A stretch of 38,715 nucleotides of DNA from contig CANQJI010000016.1 in the NCBI GenBank assembly GCA_947624205.1, positions 1 through 38,715 of the forward strand, written 5' to 3'. Shown piece after piece: positions 28,990 to 37,369 of this stretch (its first letter is position 1; the number at the start of each line of letters is the position of its first letter). The position numbers and the translations under genes are program-made. The stretch is from an uncultured Akkermansia sp. (GTDB lineage Bacteria; Verrucomicrobiota; Verrucomicrobiia; Verrucomicrobiales; Akkermansiaceae). The notes below the pieces were generated by a model that saw only the letters and a program-made list of their open reading frames with translations, ran no database searches and had not been told where the DNA came from.

Positions 28990-29884
28990 CTACACCAACG
29001 ACCTGTAGATAACCCCCTACAGCGCGGCGGATGGTGTCCTCAGCGGTCGGCATTTGGTATCCGAGAAGCTGACCGAGACGCGAACTGTCCATAGCGGTGT
29101 GGACAGGGCGCTGTGCGCGGAAAAAGTTGGCATTGATGAGACGCTGCGGCGCAACAGGGGGCAACTCCTTCAGCGCCCCAAGAGCGTGGGCGTGATGCAG
29201 AGCAGCAGAGGCGATATCAAACCAGCTCATGGGTTCTCCGCTTGAGCAGAGGTGCAGGATGCCGTGCAGCCCCGGCATATCAATGAGGGCAAAAATCGTG
29301 GAAACAATATCCCGCACATGAGTGGGGAGAGAAAATTTATCAACAATAGCTGCACAGGTCTCTCCCCGCAGGGCCCGCAACACCATGCTTTCCGGAAAAG
29401 CGGGGCGGTGAGGATTGCCGCAAACCCACGAGACGCGCAGGATAAGGGAATCCGGCAAGGCTTCGAGGACCTGATGCTCTCCCTCAAGTTTACTCATCCC
29501 GTAGATATTGCAAGGTTTGCAGCGCGCGGATTCTTCCTTCAATCCGGCACGGCGAGAATCCAGTACGTAATCGGTGGAGAGGTGCAGGAAGCGTGCCCCG
29601 GTGTGGCGGCAAGCAAGGGCCATTTCTCCGGGGCTGAGAGCATTCACCAGATGCGCTTTCAGTGGATCAAGTTCACAGGCATCCGGCTCCGAAACAGCCG
29701 CACAGTTTACCACGACTCCCACATCCGGATGAGCCAGCACGTAGTCCGCTGCCGCCCCCGGTTGCTCCAGGTCGCATTCCTGATGCGCAGGCGTGAACAC
29801 ACACCATCCCGCCGAGCGTGCCGCAGCGGACATCATCTCGCCCACTCTGCCACTTGCTCCGAAGATGATCATTTGCTGCTTCAC
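28955..29884 (-). CDS. dTDP-4-dehydrorhamnose reductase-like (RmlD family)
   Basis: A 309-residue extended short-chain dehydrogenase. The NAD(P) loop GASGRVG is at 9-15, VVVNCAAVSEPDACE follows, then STDYVLD (103-109), and the catalytic pair Tyr128/Lys132 lies in IYGMSKLEGE. These match RmlD, which reduces dTDP-4-keto-L-rhamnose. rmlA, rmlB and rmlC are not nearby, so another sugar nucleotide, or the MAT2B-like role of some homologues, cannot be excluded. The start codon is GTG at 29884, with a promoter whose -10 box ends 6 bp upstream. Its 3' end overlaps the convergent EamA gene by 35 bp. Confidence 0.85.
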   Translation of the reverse strand: MKQQMIIFGASGRVGEMMSAAARSAGWCVFTPAHQECDLEQPGAAADYVLAHPDVGVVVNCAAVSEPDACELDPLKAHLVNALSPGEMALACRHTGARFLHLSTDYVLDSRRAGLKEESARCKPCNIYGMSKLEGEHQVLEALPDSLILRVSWVCGNPHRPAFPESMVLRALRGETCAAIVDKFSLPTHVRDIVSTIFALIDMPGLHGILHLCSSGEPMSWFDIASAALHHAHALGALKELPPVAPQRLINANFFRAQRPVHTAMDSSRLGQLLGYQMPTAEDTIRRAVGGYLQVVGVARRFASGSDGR

Positions 29885-29890
29885 GCCGCA

Positions 29891-29919
29891 CTTATACCCC
29901 CGTCAGGACTGCAAGGCAA
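29891..29919 (-). promoter_or_regulatory. Promoter of the rmlD-like gene (leaderless, GTG)
   Basis: On the minus strand, TTGCCT (29914-29919), a 17-bp spacer and TATAAG (29891-29896), then TGCGGC and the GTG at 29884. Spacing is the same as for alr and the Nudix gene. Confidence 0.7.
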
Positions 29920-29940
29920 GTCGAATATCCGAAAAGCCAG

Positions 29941-30174
29941 GGCAAACGCATTAGAAAATGCGTTTGCTATGTACGATTTACGAGGTACGATGTACGATTT
30001 ATTCATAATGTGCGCGTTGCGCAGATTTTTTTCGGATCATTAATGTATGCTGAGATCCCTTTAGATCCATCAGCATGATGACCGCTTGTTGTCATAACTT
30101 TTGATGCGTATTAACGGTAATATCAGTCAATAAGGGCATTCTCGCTGCTGATCAATTTCTCTCAAATTCGGGTG
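29941..30174 (+). repeat. Full-length mosaic element upstream of the his cluster
   Basis: Palindrome P (29941-29968), TACGA block, hairpin TGCGC-GTT-GCGCA with T7, GGATC...GATCC, the ATGATGACC...GTCAT pair and the 3' hairpin region, ending in a decayed half P (CTCAAATTCGGGTGC). It is closest to the copy at 22346-22567, sharing for example GTCATAACTTTTGATGCG. It fills most of the 370-bp divergent gap between the rmlD-like and ankyrin genes. Confidence 0.87.
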
Positions 30175-30215
30175 CTTCGAGGAGATGCCTTTGTGCGGTA
30201 CGCAGTAATTCGAGC

Positions 30216-30244
30216 TGGTCAAACGGGGGAGCAGGGTGTATAAT
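30216..30244 (+). promoter_or_regulatory. Promoter of the ankyrin-his operon (near-leaderless)
   Basis: TGGTCA (30216-30221), a 17-bp spacer and a perfect TATAAT (30239-30244), then 9 bp to the ATG at 30254. No other promoter is visible before hisG, so this probably drives the whole his operon. Confidence 0.65.
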
Positions 30245-30253
30245 CCCTGCGCT

Positions 30254-30874
30254 ATGCTGGATAGCGGGTGGAGAACGATTGAATTGCAAGCTGAGGAGCG
30301 CCCTGTGGTGCTGCCGGAGGATCTACGTGCCATTGCGGAAGAGTTGGACCCGGATGATTACGACGAACCGGTGCAAGAATTTTTGGAAGAAATCGCGAAG
30401 ACCGATAATGTGGAGGATTTGCGACAGGTGGCAACGCTGCTGTTGCAGGACGAGGTGGATTTTTCTCCGGATCTGCGAAAGGCGGGAGTGGAACCCGATG
30501 AAAAACTGATTGCTCTCCTGCTGACGGCGGGAGCAGATGTGAACGCGCGCAACCCGTACGGAGAGCTGCCGCTGCACCTTGCCTCTCGCTACGGATACAC
30601 CGAGATTGCAAGGATGCTACTGGCAGCGGGAGCAAAACGCGACCTACGCAATGCCCGAGGGGAACTGGCGATTGCGCTGGCGGCGAATCGCGAACTCGTC
30701 GACCTTCTCGCATCACAAGTGGAGAACGAAGGGAAACATGAGGAGCATGAGTGTCATTGCGGACACCACCATGAGGCAGATCACGAGTGCTGTTGCGGGC
30801 ACGATCACAACGAGGAGCACAAATGTCACTGCAGCGAGAAAAATGGACATTGCTCCCACAATCACAAACACTGA
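30254..30874 (+). CDS. Ankyrin-repeat protein with His/Cys-rich metal-binding-like tail
   Basis: A 206-residue cytoplasmic protein with no signal peptide. An acidic N-terminus (about 1-75) is followed by ankyrin repeats (about 80-155): EKLIALLLTAGADVNARNPYGELPLHLASRYGYTEIARMLLAAGAKRDLRNARGE. The last 46 residues contain 15 His and 8 Cys, in runs such as ECHCGHHHEADHECCCGHDH, a composition typical of metal-binding tails like that of SlyD. It starts the his operon, and its stop is 16 bp before hisG. The start at 30254 is used because an upstream GTG (30236) would lie in the -10 box. Either metal handling for the metal-dependent his enzymes or a histidine-sensing regulatory role can be proposed; neither is shown. 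Confidence 0.82.
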   Translation: MLDSGWRTIELQAEERPVVLPEDLRAIAEELDPDDYDEPVQEFLEEIAKTDNVEDLRQVATLLLQDEVDFSPDLRKAGVEPDEKLIALLLTAGADVNARNPYGELPLHLASRYGYTEIARMLLAAGAKRDLRNARGELAIALAANRELVDLLASQVENEGKHEEHECHCGHHHEADHECCCGHDHNEEHKCHCSEKNGHCSHNHKH

Positions 30875-30890
30875 TGCAAAACGGACAACT

Positions 30891-31751
30891 ATGAGCAAGA
30901 CACTGAGAATCGCCGTACAATCCAAAGGACGTCTGAATGAGGACACCATGCACCTGCTGGCAGAAACCGGCATCCGAATCGGCACCAGCAAGCGTACGCT
31001 ACTGGTGGCAGCGAGTAATTTTCCTGTAGAAGTACTCTTCCTACGCGATGACGACATCCCGGGCACCGTGGCGGACGGTACGGCGGATATTGGCGTAGTG
31101 GGGCTTAACGAGCTGGAGGAACAAGGGGCGGATGCGGAAATCGTGGAAAAACTTGGTTTCGGGGCATGTCGCCTCTCCATTGCCGTGCCAAAACAGATGG
31201 ACTACAACGGCATCACTTCTCTGGAAGGGCGACGCATTGCGACATCTTATCCCTCCATTTTGCGTCGCTATTTGCAGGAGAAGGGGGTGCAAGCGGATAT
31301 CCATGTCATCTCCGGTTCGGTAGAAATCTCCACCGGCATCGGACTGGCGGACGCCATATTCGACATCGTAAGTTCCGGCTCCACTCTGGTGAGCAACAAC
31401 CTCAAGGAGGAAGATGTTGTTTTGCAAAGCGAGGCGGTACTCATTGCTCACCGCAAACTTGACCCGGAAAAAAATGCCGTGCTACAGGAGTTGCTTTTCC
31501 GCATCCGCGCGGTAATGGGGGCTGTCGGCAAGAAATACGTACTGATGAACGCGCCACGGGAGTCGCTGGACGCCATCCTCAGCGTGCTGCCAGGCATCAA
31601 GAGCCCGACGGTGATGCCGTTGGCACAGGAGGATTGGTGCAGCATCCACACCGTGTTGGATGAAAAGCGCTATTGGGAAATTATAGGGCGTTTGAAGGAA
31701 GCCGGAGCACAGGGAATTCTGGTGCTCCCCGTCGAGAGTATGGTACTCTGA
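30891..31751 (+). CDS. hisG: ATP phosphoribosyltransferase, long form
   Basis: A 286-residue enzyme for the first committed step of histidine synthesis, ATP + PRPP to phosphoribosyl-ATP. MSKTLRIAVQSKGRLNEDTMHLL, LFLRDDDIPGTVADGTADIGVVG and the PRPP loop ISGSVEISTGIGLADAIFDIVSSGSTL are characteristic. The length and C-terminal domain (about 212-286, ...VMPLAQEDWCSIHTVL) identify the long HisG form with its own regulatory ACT-like domain, so no HisZ is needed and feedback inhibition by histidine is expected. It is preceded by the His-rich ankyrin gene (16 bp) and followed 21 bp later by hisD-hisC. Confidence 0.96.
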   Translation: MSKTLRIAVQSKGRLNEDTMHLLAETGIRIGTSKRTLLVAASNFPVEVLFLRDDDIPGTVADGTADIGVVGLNELEEQGADAEIVEKLGFGACRLSIAVPKQMDYNGITSLEGRRIATSYPSILRRYLQEKGVQADIHVISGSVEISTGIGLADAIFDIVSSGSTLVSNNLKEEDVVLQSEAVLIAHRKLDPEKNAVLQELLFRIRAVMGAVGKKYVLMNAPRESLDAILSVLPGIKSPTVMPLAQEDWCSIHTVLDEKRYWEIIGRLKEAGAQGILVLPVESMVL

Positions 31752-31772
31752 TTACCTCTCGCACACATCACC

Positions 31773-34163
31773 ATGCAGATTATCATCAATCCGGCGAAAG
31801 AAAAGCTCAACACTCTCACGCAGCGACCTGCACGAGATGCCACGACCCTCTTTGACACGGTACGTCCTATTTTGGAGGCCGTGCGGGAACGGGGCGATGC
31901 TGCTCTCCGAGAATTCAGCGAGCGGTTTGACCACTGTGTTCTGCAGGAAATCCAGCTCAACGAAAGCGAAATTCGAGCAGCAGAGCAGCAGGTGCCTCCT
32001 GAGCTCCGGGAGGCTATCCGCCTTGCTCACGACAATATTCTGCGTTTCCACGCCGCCCAGCGCAGCGGGCGAGTGCAGGTGCAGACAGCACCGGGCATCC
32101 TCTGCGAGCAGCGAACGCTGCCGATTGAGCGCGTGGGGCTCTACGTTCCGGGAGGTTCAGCGCCGCTGTTTTCCACAGTGCTGATGCTTGGCGTTCCGGC
32201 GCGTCTGGCCGGCTGCAAAGAGATGACCCTCTGCACGCCACCGGCAGTGGATGGGAGCGTACACCCCGCTATCGTCTATGCTGCCTCATTGTGCGGTATC
32301 ACGTGCATATGCCGCGTGGGCGGGGCGCAAGCGATCGCGGCTCTCGCGTACGGTGCGGAAAGTGTGCCGAAAGTGGATAAGATATTCGGTCCCGGCAATT
32401 CGTTTGTGGTGGCAGCGAAACAATTAGTCGGACTTTCGGGAGTTGCCATCGACATGCCGGCGGGGCCCAGCGAAGTGTTGGTGTATGCAGATTCATCCTG
32501 CCGACCGGAATTCGTAGCGGCTGATTTGCTCAGCCAGGCCGAACACGGACCAGACAGTCAAGTGGTGCTCGTGACCACAGAACGGGATGTCCTGGATCGT
32601 GTGATGCAGGAGGTGAGACGCCAACTCGAGCAGCTGCCGCGCAAAAATATCGCGGAACAGGCTCTCGCGCACAGCATGGCTCTCCTTTTCCCGAACGAAC
32701 AGGAGTCGATTGATTTCATTAACTCCTACGCACCGGAGCATCTGGTACTCGCCGTGGGAAATTATCGCGATGTAGCAGAACGCACGACAAATGCCGGCTC
32801 CGTGTTTCTCGGAAACTACAGCTGCGAAAGTGCGGGCGATTACGCTTCCGGCACGAATCACACTCTGCCGACGCTTGGTTACACCCGTGCCTACAGCTCG
32901 TTGTGTCTGGACAGCTTCATGCGCAAGATGACGCTTCAGGAACTGACCCCTCGCGGCATTTCGTCCATCGGGCGCTGCGTGGAACTCATGGCGCATGCCG
33001 AGCAGCTTGATGCCCATAGAAACGCCATGTCCCTCCGCATTGCGGAAGCCGCGAAAGCGCAGCAGAATACCGTGGTAGCACGAGAGGAACAGAGAAATGA
33101 ACTACTCGCTTTAGTGCGCCCCTCCATTCGTTCCCTGAAGCCATACAGCAGCGCGCGGGATGAATATTCCGGGCATAGCGCGCACATTTTTCTGGATGCC
33201 AACGAAAGTCCGTACAACTCGCCATACAATCGCTACCCGGATCCTCTGCAACGGGAATTGAAAGAGAAATTGGCGGCGCAACTCGGCGTGGAAGCGAATA
33301 CCCTTTTCCTCGGCAACGGGAGCGATGAGGCGATCGACCTGATCTACCGCATCTTCTGCGAACCGGGGCAGCACAATGTCCTTGCGCCGGAACCGACTTA
33401 CGGCATGTACTCTGTATGCGCCCATATCAACGGTGTGGAGTACCGCAGTGTACCGTTGGATGAAACAGACTTCTCATTCAGTGCAGAAAAGTTACTCGCG
33501 GCGGCGGATGCCTATACACGCGTGATTTTCCTGTGCAGTCCGAACAATCCAACAGGCAACATGATCGGTGCCCGGGAGATTGAGAAAGTGCTCACGCGTT
33601 TTCCCGGCATCGTGGTAGTCGATGAGGCGTACATCGATTTTGCGCCGGAGGGGAGCCTACTGCCGCAGCTGACAGAGTATCCGCGACTCATCATCCTGCG
33701 CACTTTCTCGAAAGCATGGGCGAGCGCAGGAATACGCCTCGGCATGGCACTGGCGCATCCGGATCTCATCACGTACTTCAACCGCGTCAAGTACCCGTAC
33801 AATGTCAATGCGCTCACCCAACATTTTGCAATTGAGCTATTAGCGAAGCGGGATGAAATGGACGCCCGGGTGCAGGATATCCTGTCGCAACGGGAACGAA
33901 TGGCAGCGGAATTGGCATCATTGCGACTTTGCCAACGCGTGTTTCCAAGCGCCGCCAATTTTCTGCTGGTGTGTGTAAGCGACGCACAGGGAATCTACGA
34001 TGCTCTCGTGCAGCGCGGCATCATTGTGCGCAATCGCAGTCGCATCGCGCTTTGCGCCGGGTGTCTGCGTATCACCATAGGCAGCCCGCAGGAAAATGAT
34101 GAGCTACTTGCGGCTCTGAATGATTTGGATAAGACCTTCTTCTCTTCCTCTGACGCCTCATGA
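31773..34163 (+). CDS. hisDC: Fused histidinol dehydrogenase / histidinol-phosphate aminotransferase
   Basis: One uninterrupted 796-codon frame joins two enzymes. Residues 1 to about 430 are His[36 protein letters not shown], the zinc ligands Gln255 and His258 (LLSQAEHG), Asp356 ([13 protein letters not shown]) and His415, and the catalytic Glu322/His323 (APEHL). After a short linker (about 431-450), residues 450-796 are HisC, a fold-type I PLP aminotransferase: [49 protein letters not shown] and the PLP lysine Lys647 in [15 protein letters not shown]. All key residues are present, so both activities should work. The two reactions are not consecutive (HisB phosphatase acts between them). The hisB start overlaps its stop (ATGA). 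Confidence 0.93.
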   Translation: MQIIINPAKEKLNTLTQRPARDATTLFDTVRPILEAVRERGDAALREFSERFDHCVLQEIQLNESEIRAAEQQVPPELREAIRLAHDNILRFHAAQRSGRVQVQTAPGILCEQRTLPIERVGLYVPGGSAPLFSTVLMLGVPARLAGCKEMTLCTPPAVDGSVHPAIVYAASLCGITCICRVGGAQAIAALAYGAESVPKVDKIFGPGNSFVVAAKQLVGLSGVAIDMPAGPSEVLVYADSSCRPEFVAADLLSQAEHGPDSQVVLVTTERDVLDRVMQEVRRQLEQLPRKNIAEQALAHSMALLFPNEQESIDFINSYAPEHLVLAVGNYRDVAERTTNAGSVFLGNYSCESAGDYASGTNHTLPTLGYTRAYSSLCLDSFMRKMTLQELTPRGISSIGRCVELMAHAEQLDAHRNAMSLRIAEAAKAQQNTVVAREEQRNELLALVRPSIRSLKPYSSARDEYSGHSAHIFLDANESPYNSPYNRYPDPLQRELKEKLAAQLGVEANTLFLGNGSDEAIDLIYRIFCEPGQHNVLAPEPTYGMYSVCAHINGVEYRSVPLDETDFSFSAEKLLAAADAYTRVIFLCSPNNPTGNMIGAREIEKVLTRFPGIVVVDEAYIDFAPEGSLLPQLTEYPRLIILRTFSKAWASAGIRLGMALAHPDLITYFNRVKYPYNVNALTQHFAIELLAKRDEMDARVQDILSQRERMAAELASLRLCQRVFPSAANFLLVCVSDAQGIYDALVQRGIIVRNRSRIALCAGCLRITIGSPQENDELLAALNDLDKTFFSSSDAS

Positions 34164-35224
34164 AAAAGATTCTCTTTATCGATCGCGATGGCACCCTCGT
34201 GCGCGAGCCGGCGGATGAGCAGCTCGACCGGTTGGACAAACTCTCCTTCATGCCGGGCGTCTTTCGTGCGCTTTCGCTTATTCGCGAGTGCACGGACTAC
34301 CGTTTTGTGATGGTTACGAACCAGGATGGTCTTGGTACGCCGTCCTTTCCCGAGGAGGATTTCTGGCCGGTGCAAAACCTCATCCTCGACACCCTGAGAG
34401 GAGAGGGAATTGAATTCGATGCCATCCATATCGATCGCCATTTTCCTCAGGACAACGCGCCGACGCGCAAACCCGGCACCGGCATGCTCACGCAGTACAT
34501 GGACGGCAGTTGCGACCTGGAGCACTCGTACGTCATCGGCGATCGAGAAACAGACGGGCAACTCGCGGAGAATCTGGGCTGCCACTTTCTACGCATCGAC
34601 CCTGAACTTGGATGGGACAAAGTGGCAGAAGTGGTCATCGCGGGAGAACGCAACACGCAGGTGCATCGCCAGACGAAAGAAACTGATGTGCTGGTGCAGT
34701 TAGGCCTGGACCGCGCCGGCAGGGGTAGCATCAGTACCGGCATACCTTTCTTCAACCACATGCTCGAGCAGCTCATTCACCACGGCGGACTTTCTCTCAC
34801 TATTCACGCCCAAGGAGACACGCAGGTGGACGAGCATCACACCATGGAGGACACGGCCCTGACGCTCGGCGAATGCCTGCGGCGCGCCCTAGGCGACAAA
34901 ATCGGCATTGCTCGCTACGGGTATTGTCTGCCGATGGATGATTGCCTCTGCCGTGTGGCGTTGGATTTTGGCGGGCGTCCCTGGCTGCAGTGGGATGTGA
35001 AGTTCCGACACGACATGGTCGGCGGAATTCCGTCGGAAATGTTCTTCCACTTTTTCAAAAGCCTGAGCGACGCCGCACTCATGAACCTGAGCGTGCAGGC
35101 GAGTGGGGACAACGACCATCACCGCATCGAGTCTATCTTCAAGACCTTTGCTCGCGCGCTTCGTATGGCGGCGCAACGTGACGTACGTCATCTCGTACTG
35201 CCCTCCAGCAAGGGTACTCTCTGA
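34160..35224 (+). CDS. hisB: Bifunctional histidinol-phosphatase / imidazoleglycerol-phosphate dehydratase
   Basis: A 354-residue two-domain HisB. The N-terminal HAD phosphatase (1 to about 162) has the nucleophile Asp8 in [20 protein letters not shown] and GDRETD (127-132). The zinc-binding cysteines seen in the E. coli N-domain are absent: the loop reads [12 protein letters not shown], as in Bacteroidota HisB. The C-terminal IGPD domain (about 165-354) has DEHHTMED (224-231) and NDHHRIES (318-325), the metal-binding histidine motifs. It performs steps 7 and 9 (dehydratase and phosphatase). Its start overlaps the hisDC stop by 4 bp. The fused type is known from gamma-proteobacteria and Bacteroidota and spread by transfer, so acquisition is plausible. 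Confidence 0.95.
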   Translation: MKKILFIDRDGTLVREPADEQLDRLDKLSFMPGVFRALSLIRECTDYRFVMVTNQDGLGTPSFPEEDFWPVQNLILDTLRGEGIEFDAIHIDRHFPQDNAPTRKPGTGMLTQYMDGSCDLEHSYVIGDRETDGQLAENLGCHFLRIDPELGWDKVAEVVIAGERNTQVHRQTKETDVLVQLGLDRAGRGSISTGIPFFNHMLEQLIHHGGLSLTIHAQGDTQVDEHHTMEDTALTLGECLRRALGDKIGIARYGYCLPMDDCLCRVALDFGGRPWLQWDVKFRHDMVGGIPSEMFFHFFKSLSDAALMNLSVQASGDNDHHRIESIFKTFARALRMAAQRDVRHLVLPSSKGTL

Positions 35225-35247
35225 CTTATTCATTCCTCCATCGATCT

Positions 35248-35859
35248 ATGAACATAGCAGTCATCAACTACGACGCAGGCAACATCCGCTCGGTGGTGAA
35301 TGCGCTGCGCCGCGTTGGGGCGGATCCTCTGCTCACTGATGATCCGGAGAAAATCATGACAGCGGACAGGGTGGTTCTGCCGGGGCAGGGGGAAGCGGGG
35401 CACACGATGGCTTCTCTGCGGCAGAAAGGACTGGCGGATCTCGTGCGTTCGCTCAGGCAACCTGTACTTGGCATCTGCATCGGACAGCAACTTTTCTGCG
35501 AGTACTCCGAGGAGGGTGAAACGACCTGCCTGGGTCTTTTCCCGGGCGTTCGGGCGCGGCGCTTTTCTTCCCTCTGGTCCGATACGCCCCAGAAGATCCC
35601 GCATATCGGGTGGAACACCGTTCACTCCCTGCGTTCTTCTCTCTTCGACGGAATTGCCGAGGGGGCGTTCATGTACTTTATTCACAGTTTCTGCTGCGTT
35701 CCCCCTCATTCTCCGTTCACTGCCGCAACTACGGAATACGGCGGCGTGACCTTCTGCTCCGCTTTGCAGAAGGATAATTTTTATGCCGTTCAATTTCATC
35801 CGGAAAAGAGTGGTTCTCTCGGCGAGCGACTTCTCTCCAACTTTCTGCACCTGTCATGA
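35248..35859 (+). CDS. hisH: Imidazole glycerol phosphate synthase glutaminase subunit
   Basis: A 203-residue class-I glutamine amidotransferase that supplies ammonia to HisF. The triad is Cys77 in LGICIGQQLF and His184/Glu186 in VQFHPEKSG. MNIAVINYDAGNIRSV starts the fold. The oxyanion-strand segment PGQGEAGHTM differs from the common PGVGAF but is seen in Bacteroidota-type HisH. It begins 23 bp after hisB, the widest gap in the core of the operon, and overlaps hisA by 4 bp (ATGA). Confidence 0.95.
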   Translation: MNIAVINYDAGNIRSVVNALRRVGADPLLTDDPEKIMTADRVVLPGQGEAGHTMASLRQKGLADLVRSLRQPVLGICIGQQLFCEYSEEGETTCLGLFPGVRARRFSSLWSDTPQKIPHIGWNTVHSLRSSLFDGIAEGAFMYFIHSFCCVPPHSPFTAATTEYGGVTFCSALQKDNFYAVQFHPEKSGSLGERLLSNFLHLS

Positions 35860-36599
35860 TTGAACTCATTCCCGCTATCGACATTATCGAGGGTCGCTGC
35901 GTGCGATTATCGAAAGGGGATTATGATGCATGTACCAGATATTCTGACAATCCAGTGGATGTCGCCCAGCATTTCGAACAGTTGGGATTGAGGCGTTTGC
36001 ACGTCGTGGATCTCGACGGAGCGAAGGAAAAGCATTGCGTAAATCTGCCGGTCCTGGAGAAAATCTGTGCTGCCACAAATCTTGAAGTGGATTTCGGCGG
36101 CGGTGTCAAGAGCGAGCAGGATTTGCTCTCTGCCTTCTCTGCCGGCGCTTCCATGGTGACTGTCGGCAGTGTAGCTGCCACGCAACCGGATCTCGTCGAT
36201 GGCTGGATCGCCTCTCACAGTGCGAATCGCTTCATCCTGGGGGCTGACATATGCAATGGTCGTATTCGCACCCACGGCTGGCTTCGGGAAAGCGGCGTAG
36301 ATCTTGCTGATTTCATCGCGCGCTTCATCAAGCGGGGCGTTTCACGCGTGCTCTGCACGGATATCTCGAAAGATGGCATGCTCAGCGGTCCAAACATCGA
36401 ACTTTACCGCGATCTCATGAAACAATTTCCGGGCTGTCATCTCATCGCCAGTGGGGGTGTAAGCTGTGCACAGGATATCCTGGAACTCCAGAAAGCCGGC
36501 ATTCCGGCCGTGGTTTTCGGCAAAGCATTCTATGAGGGACGTCTCGACCTGCCAACTCTCATCCAACAACTTTCAGTTTTATCTTCCACCGCATGTTAG
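35856..36599 (+). CDS. hisA: ProFAR isomerase
   Basis: A 247-residue half-barrel-duplicated TIM barrel that isomerises ProFAR to PRFAR. ELIPAIDIIEGRCVRLSKGDY holds the first catalytic aspartate (Asp9); VDFGGGVKSEQDL and VLCTDISKDGMLSGPN hold the phosphate sites and the second aspartate. SGGVSCAQDILELQ is the C-terminal phosphate loop. It overlaps hisH by 4 bp and hisF by 7 bp. Confidence 0.95.
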   Translation: MIELIPAIDIIEGRCVRLSKGDYDACTRYSDNPVDVAQHFEQLGLRRLHVVDLDGAKEKHCVNLPVLEKICAATNLEVDFGGGVKSEQDLLSAFSAGASMVTVGSVAATQPDLVDGWIASHSANRFILGADICNGRIRTHGWLRESGVDLADFIARFIKRGVSRVLCTDISKDGMLSGPNIELYRDLMKQFPGCHLIASGGVSCAQDILELQKAGIPAVVFGKAFYEGRLDLPTLIQQLSVLSSTAC

Positions 36600-37369
36600 C
36601 AAAACGCATCATTCCCTGTCTCGATGTGAAGGACGGTCGCACTGTGAAGGGCACTTGTTTCGTGAACCTGCGCGAGGCAGGTGACCCGGTGGAATTGGGC
36701 AAATCATACAGCGAACAGGGGGCGGATGAACTTGTGTACCTCGATATTACCGCAAGCCATGAAGGTCGTCGCACGTTCACCAAACTTGTCAGTCGTATTG
36801 CAGCCGAAATTTCGATTCCTTTCACTGTGGGCGGCGGCGTGGGCGGCGTGGAGGATGTGGCATGCCTGCTGGATGCGGGGGCAGACAAGGTGAGCGTGAA
36901 TTCTGCGGCTCTGCGCAATCCGGCTATTATTGATTCCATAGCCGGACGATTCGGCAGTCAGGTCTGCGTGGTGGCGATTGATGCGCGCTGCGAAGAGAAT
37001 GGAGAATGGCTGTGCTACGTAAATGGCGGACGCATCCCGGTGGCGCGCGATCTTTTTTCATGGGCAGTAGAAGCGGCGGATCGCGGGGCAGGGGAAATTC
37101 TCTTCACCTCGATGAATCACGACGGATCGCGCCGAGGTTTTGCTAACGATGCTCTGGATCGACTGGCAAAAACGCTGCCCATTCCTGTGATTGCCAGCGG
37201 CGGCGCGGGGTGTATGCAGGACTTTGCGGATGCCTTTTCTATCGGTCATGCAGATGCAGCATTAGCAGCCGGCGTTTTCCACTTTGGCGATATCTCGCTT
37301 CCCGAACTCAAGATCTTTCTGCAAAAACAAGGTATACCCACTCGAATTTCCCCTACATTTCATGAATAA
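36593..37369 (+). CDS. hisF: Imidazole glycerol phosphate synthase cyclase subunit
   Basis: A 258-residue TIM barrel that uses HisH-derived ammonia to make imidazole glycerol phosphate and AICAR. MLAKRIIPCLDVKDGRTVKG contains the first catalytic Asp (about 11), and VCVVAIDARCEENG the second (about 130). VGGGVGGVEDV and IASGGAGCMQDFADAF are the phosphate loops. It overlaps hisA by 7 bp and hisIE by 8 bp. Confidence 0.97.
   Translation: MLAKRIIPCLDVKDGRTVKGTCFVNLREAGDPVELGKSYSEQGADELVYLDITASHEGRRTFTKLVSRIAAEISIPFTVGGGVGGVEDVACLLDAGADKVSVNSAALRNPAIIDSIAGRFGSQVCVVAIDARCEENGEWLCYVNGGRIPVARDLFSWAVEAADRGAGEILFTSMNHDGSRRGFANDALDRLAKTLPIPVIASGGAGCMQDFADAFSIGHADAALAAGVFHFGDISLPELKIFLQKQGIPTRISPTFHE

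Noticed and set aside
30236..30253. Upstream GTG start of the ankyrin gene
   Set aside because: It would place the TATAAT box inside the coding region; the ATG at 30254 fits the promoter and the protein domain start.
30875..30890. A separate classical his leader peptide with terminator before hisG
   Set aside because: The gap is only 16 bp, with no small ORF and no T-run hairpin; only the tail of the ankyrin gene carries His codons.
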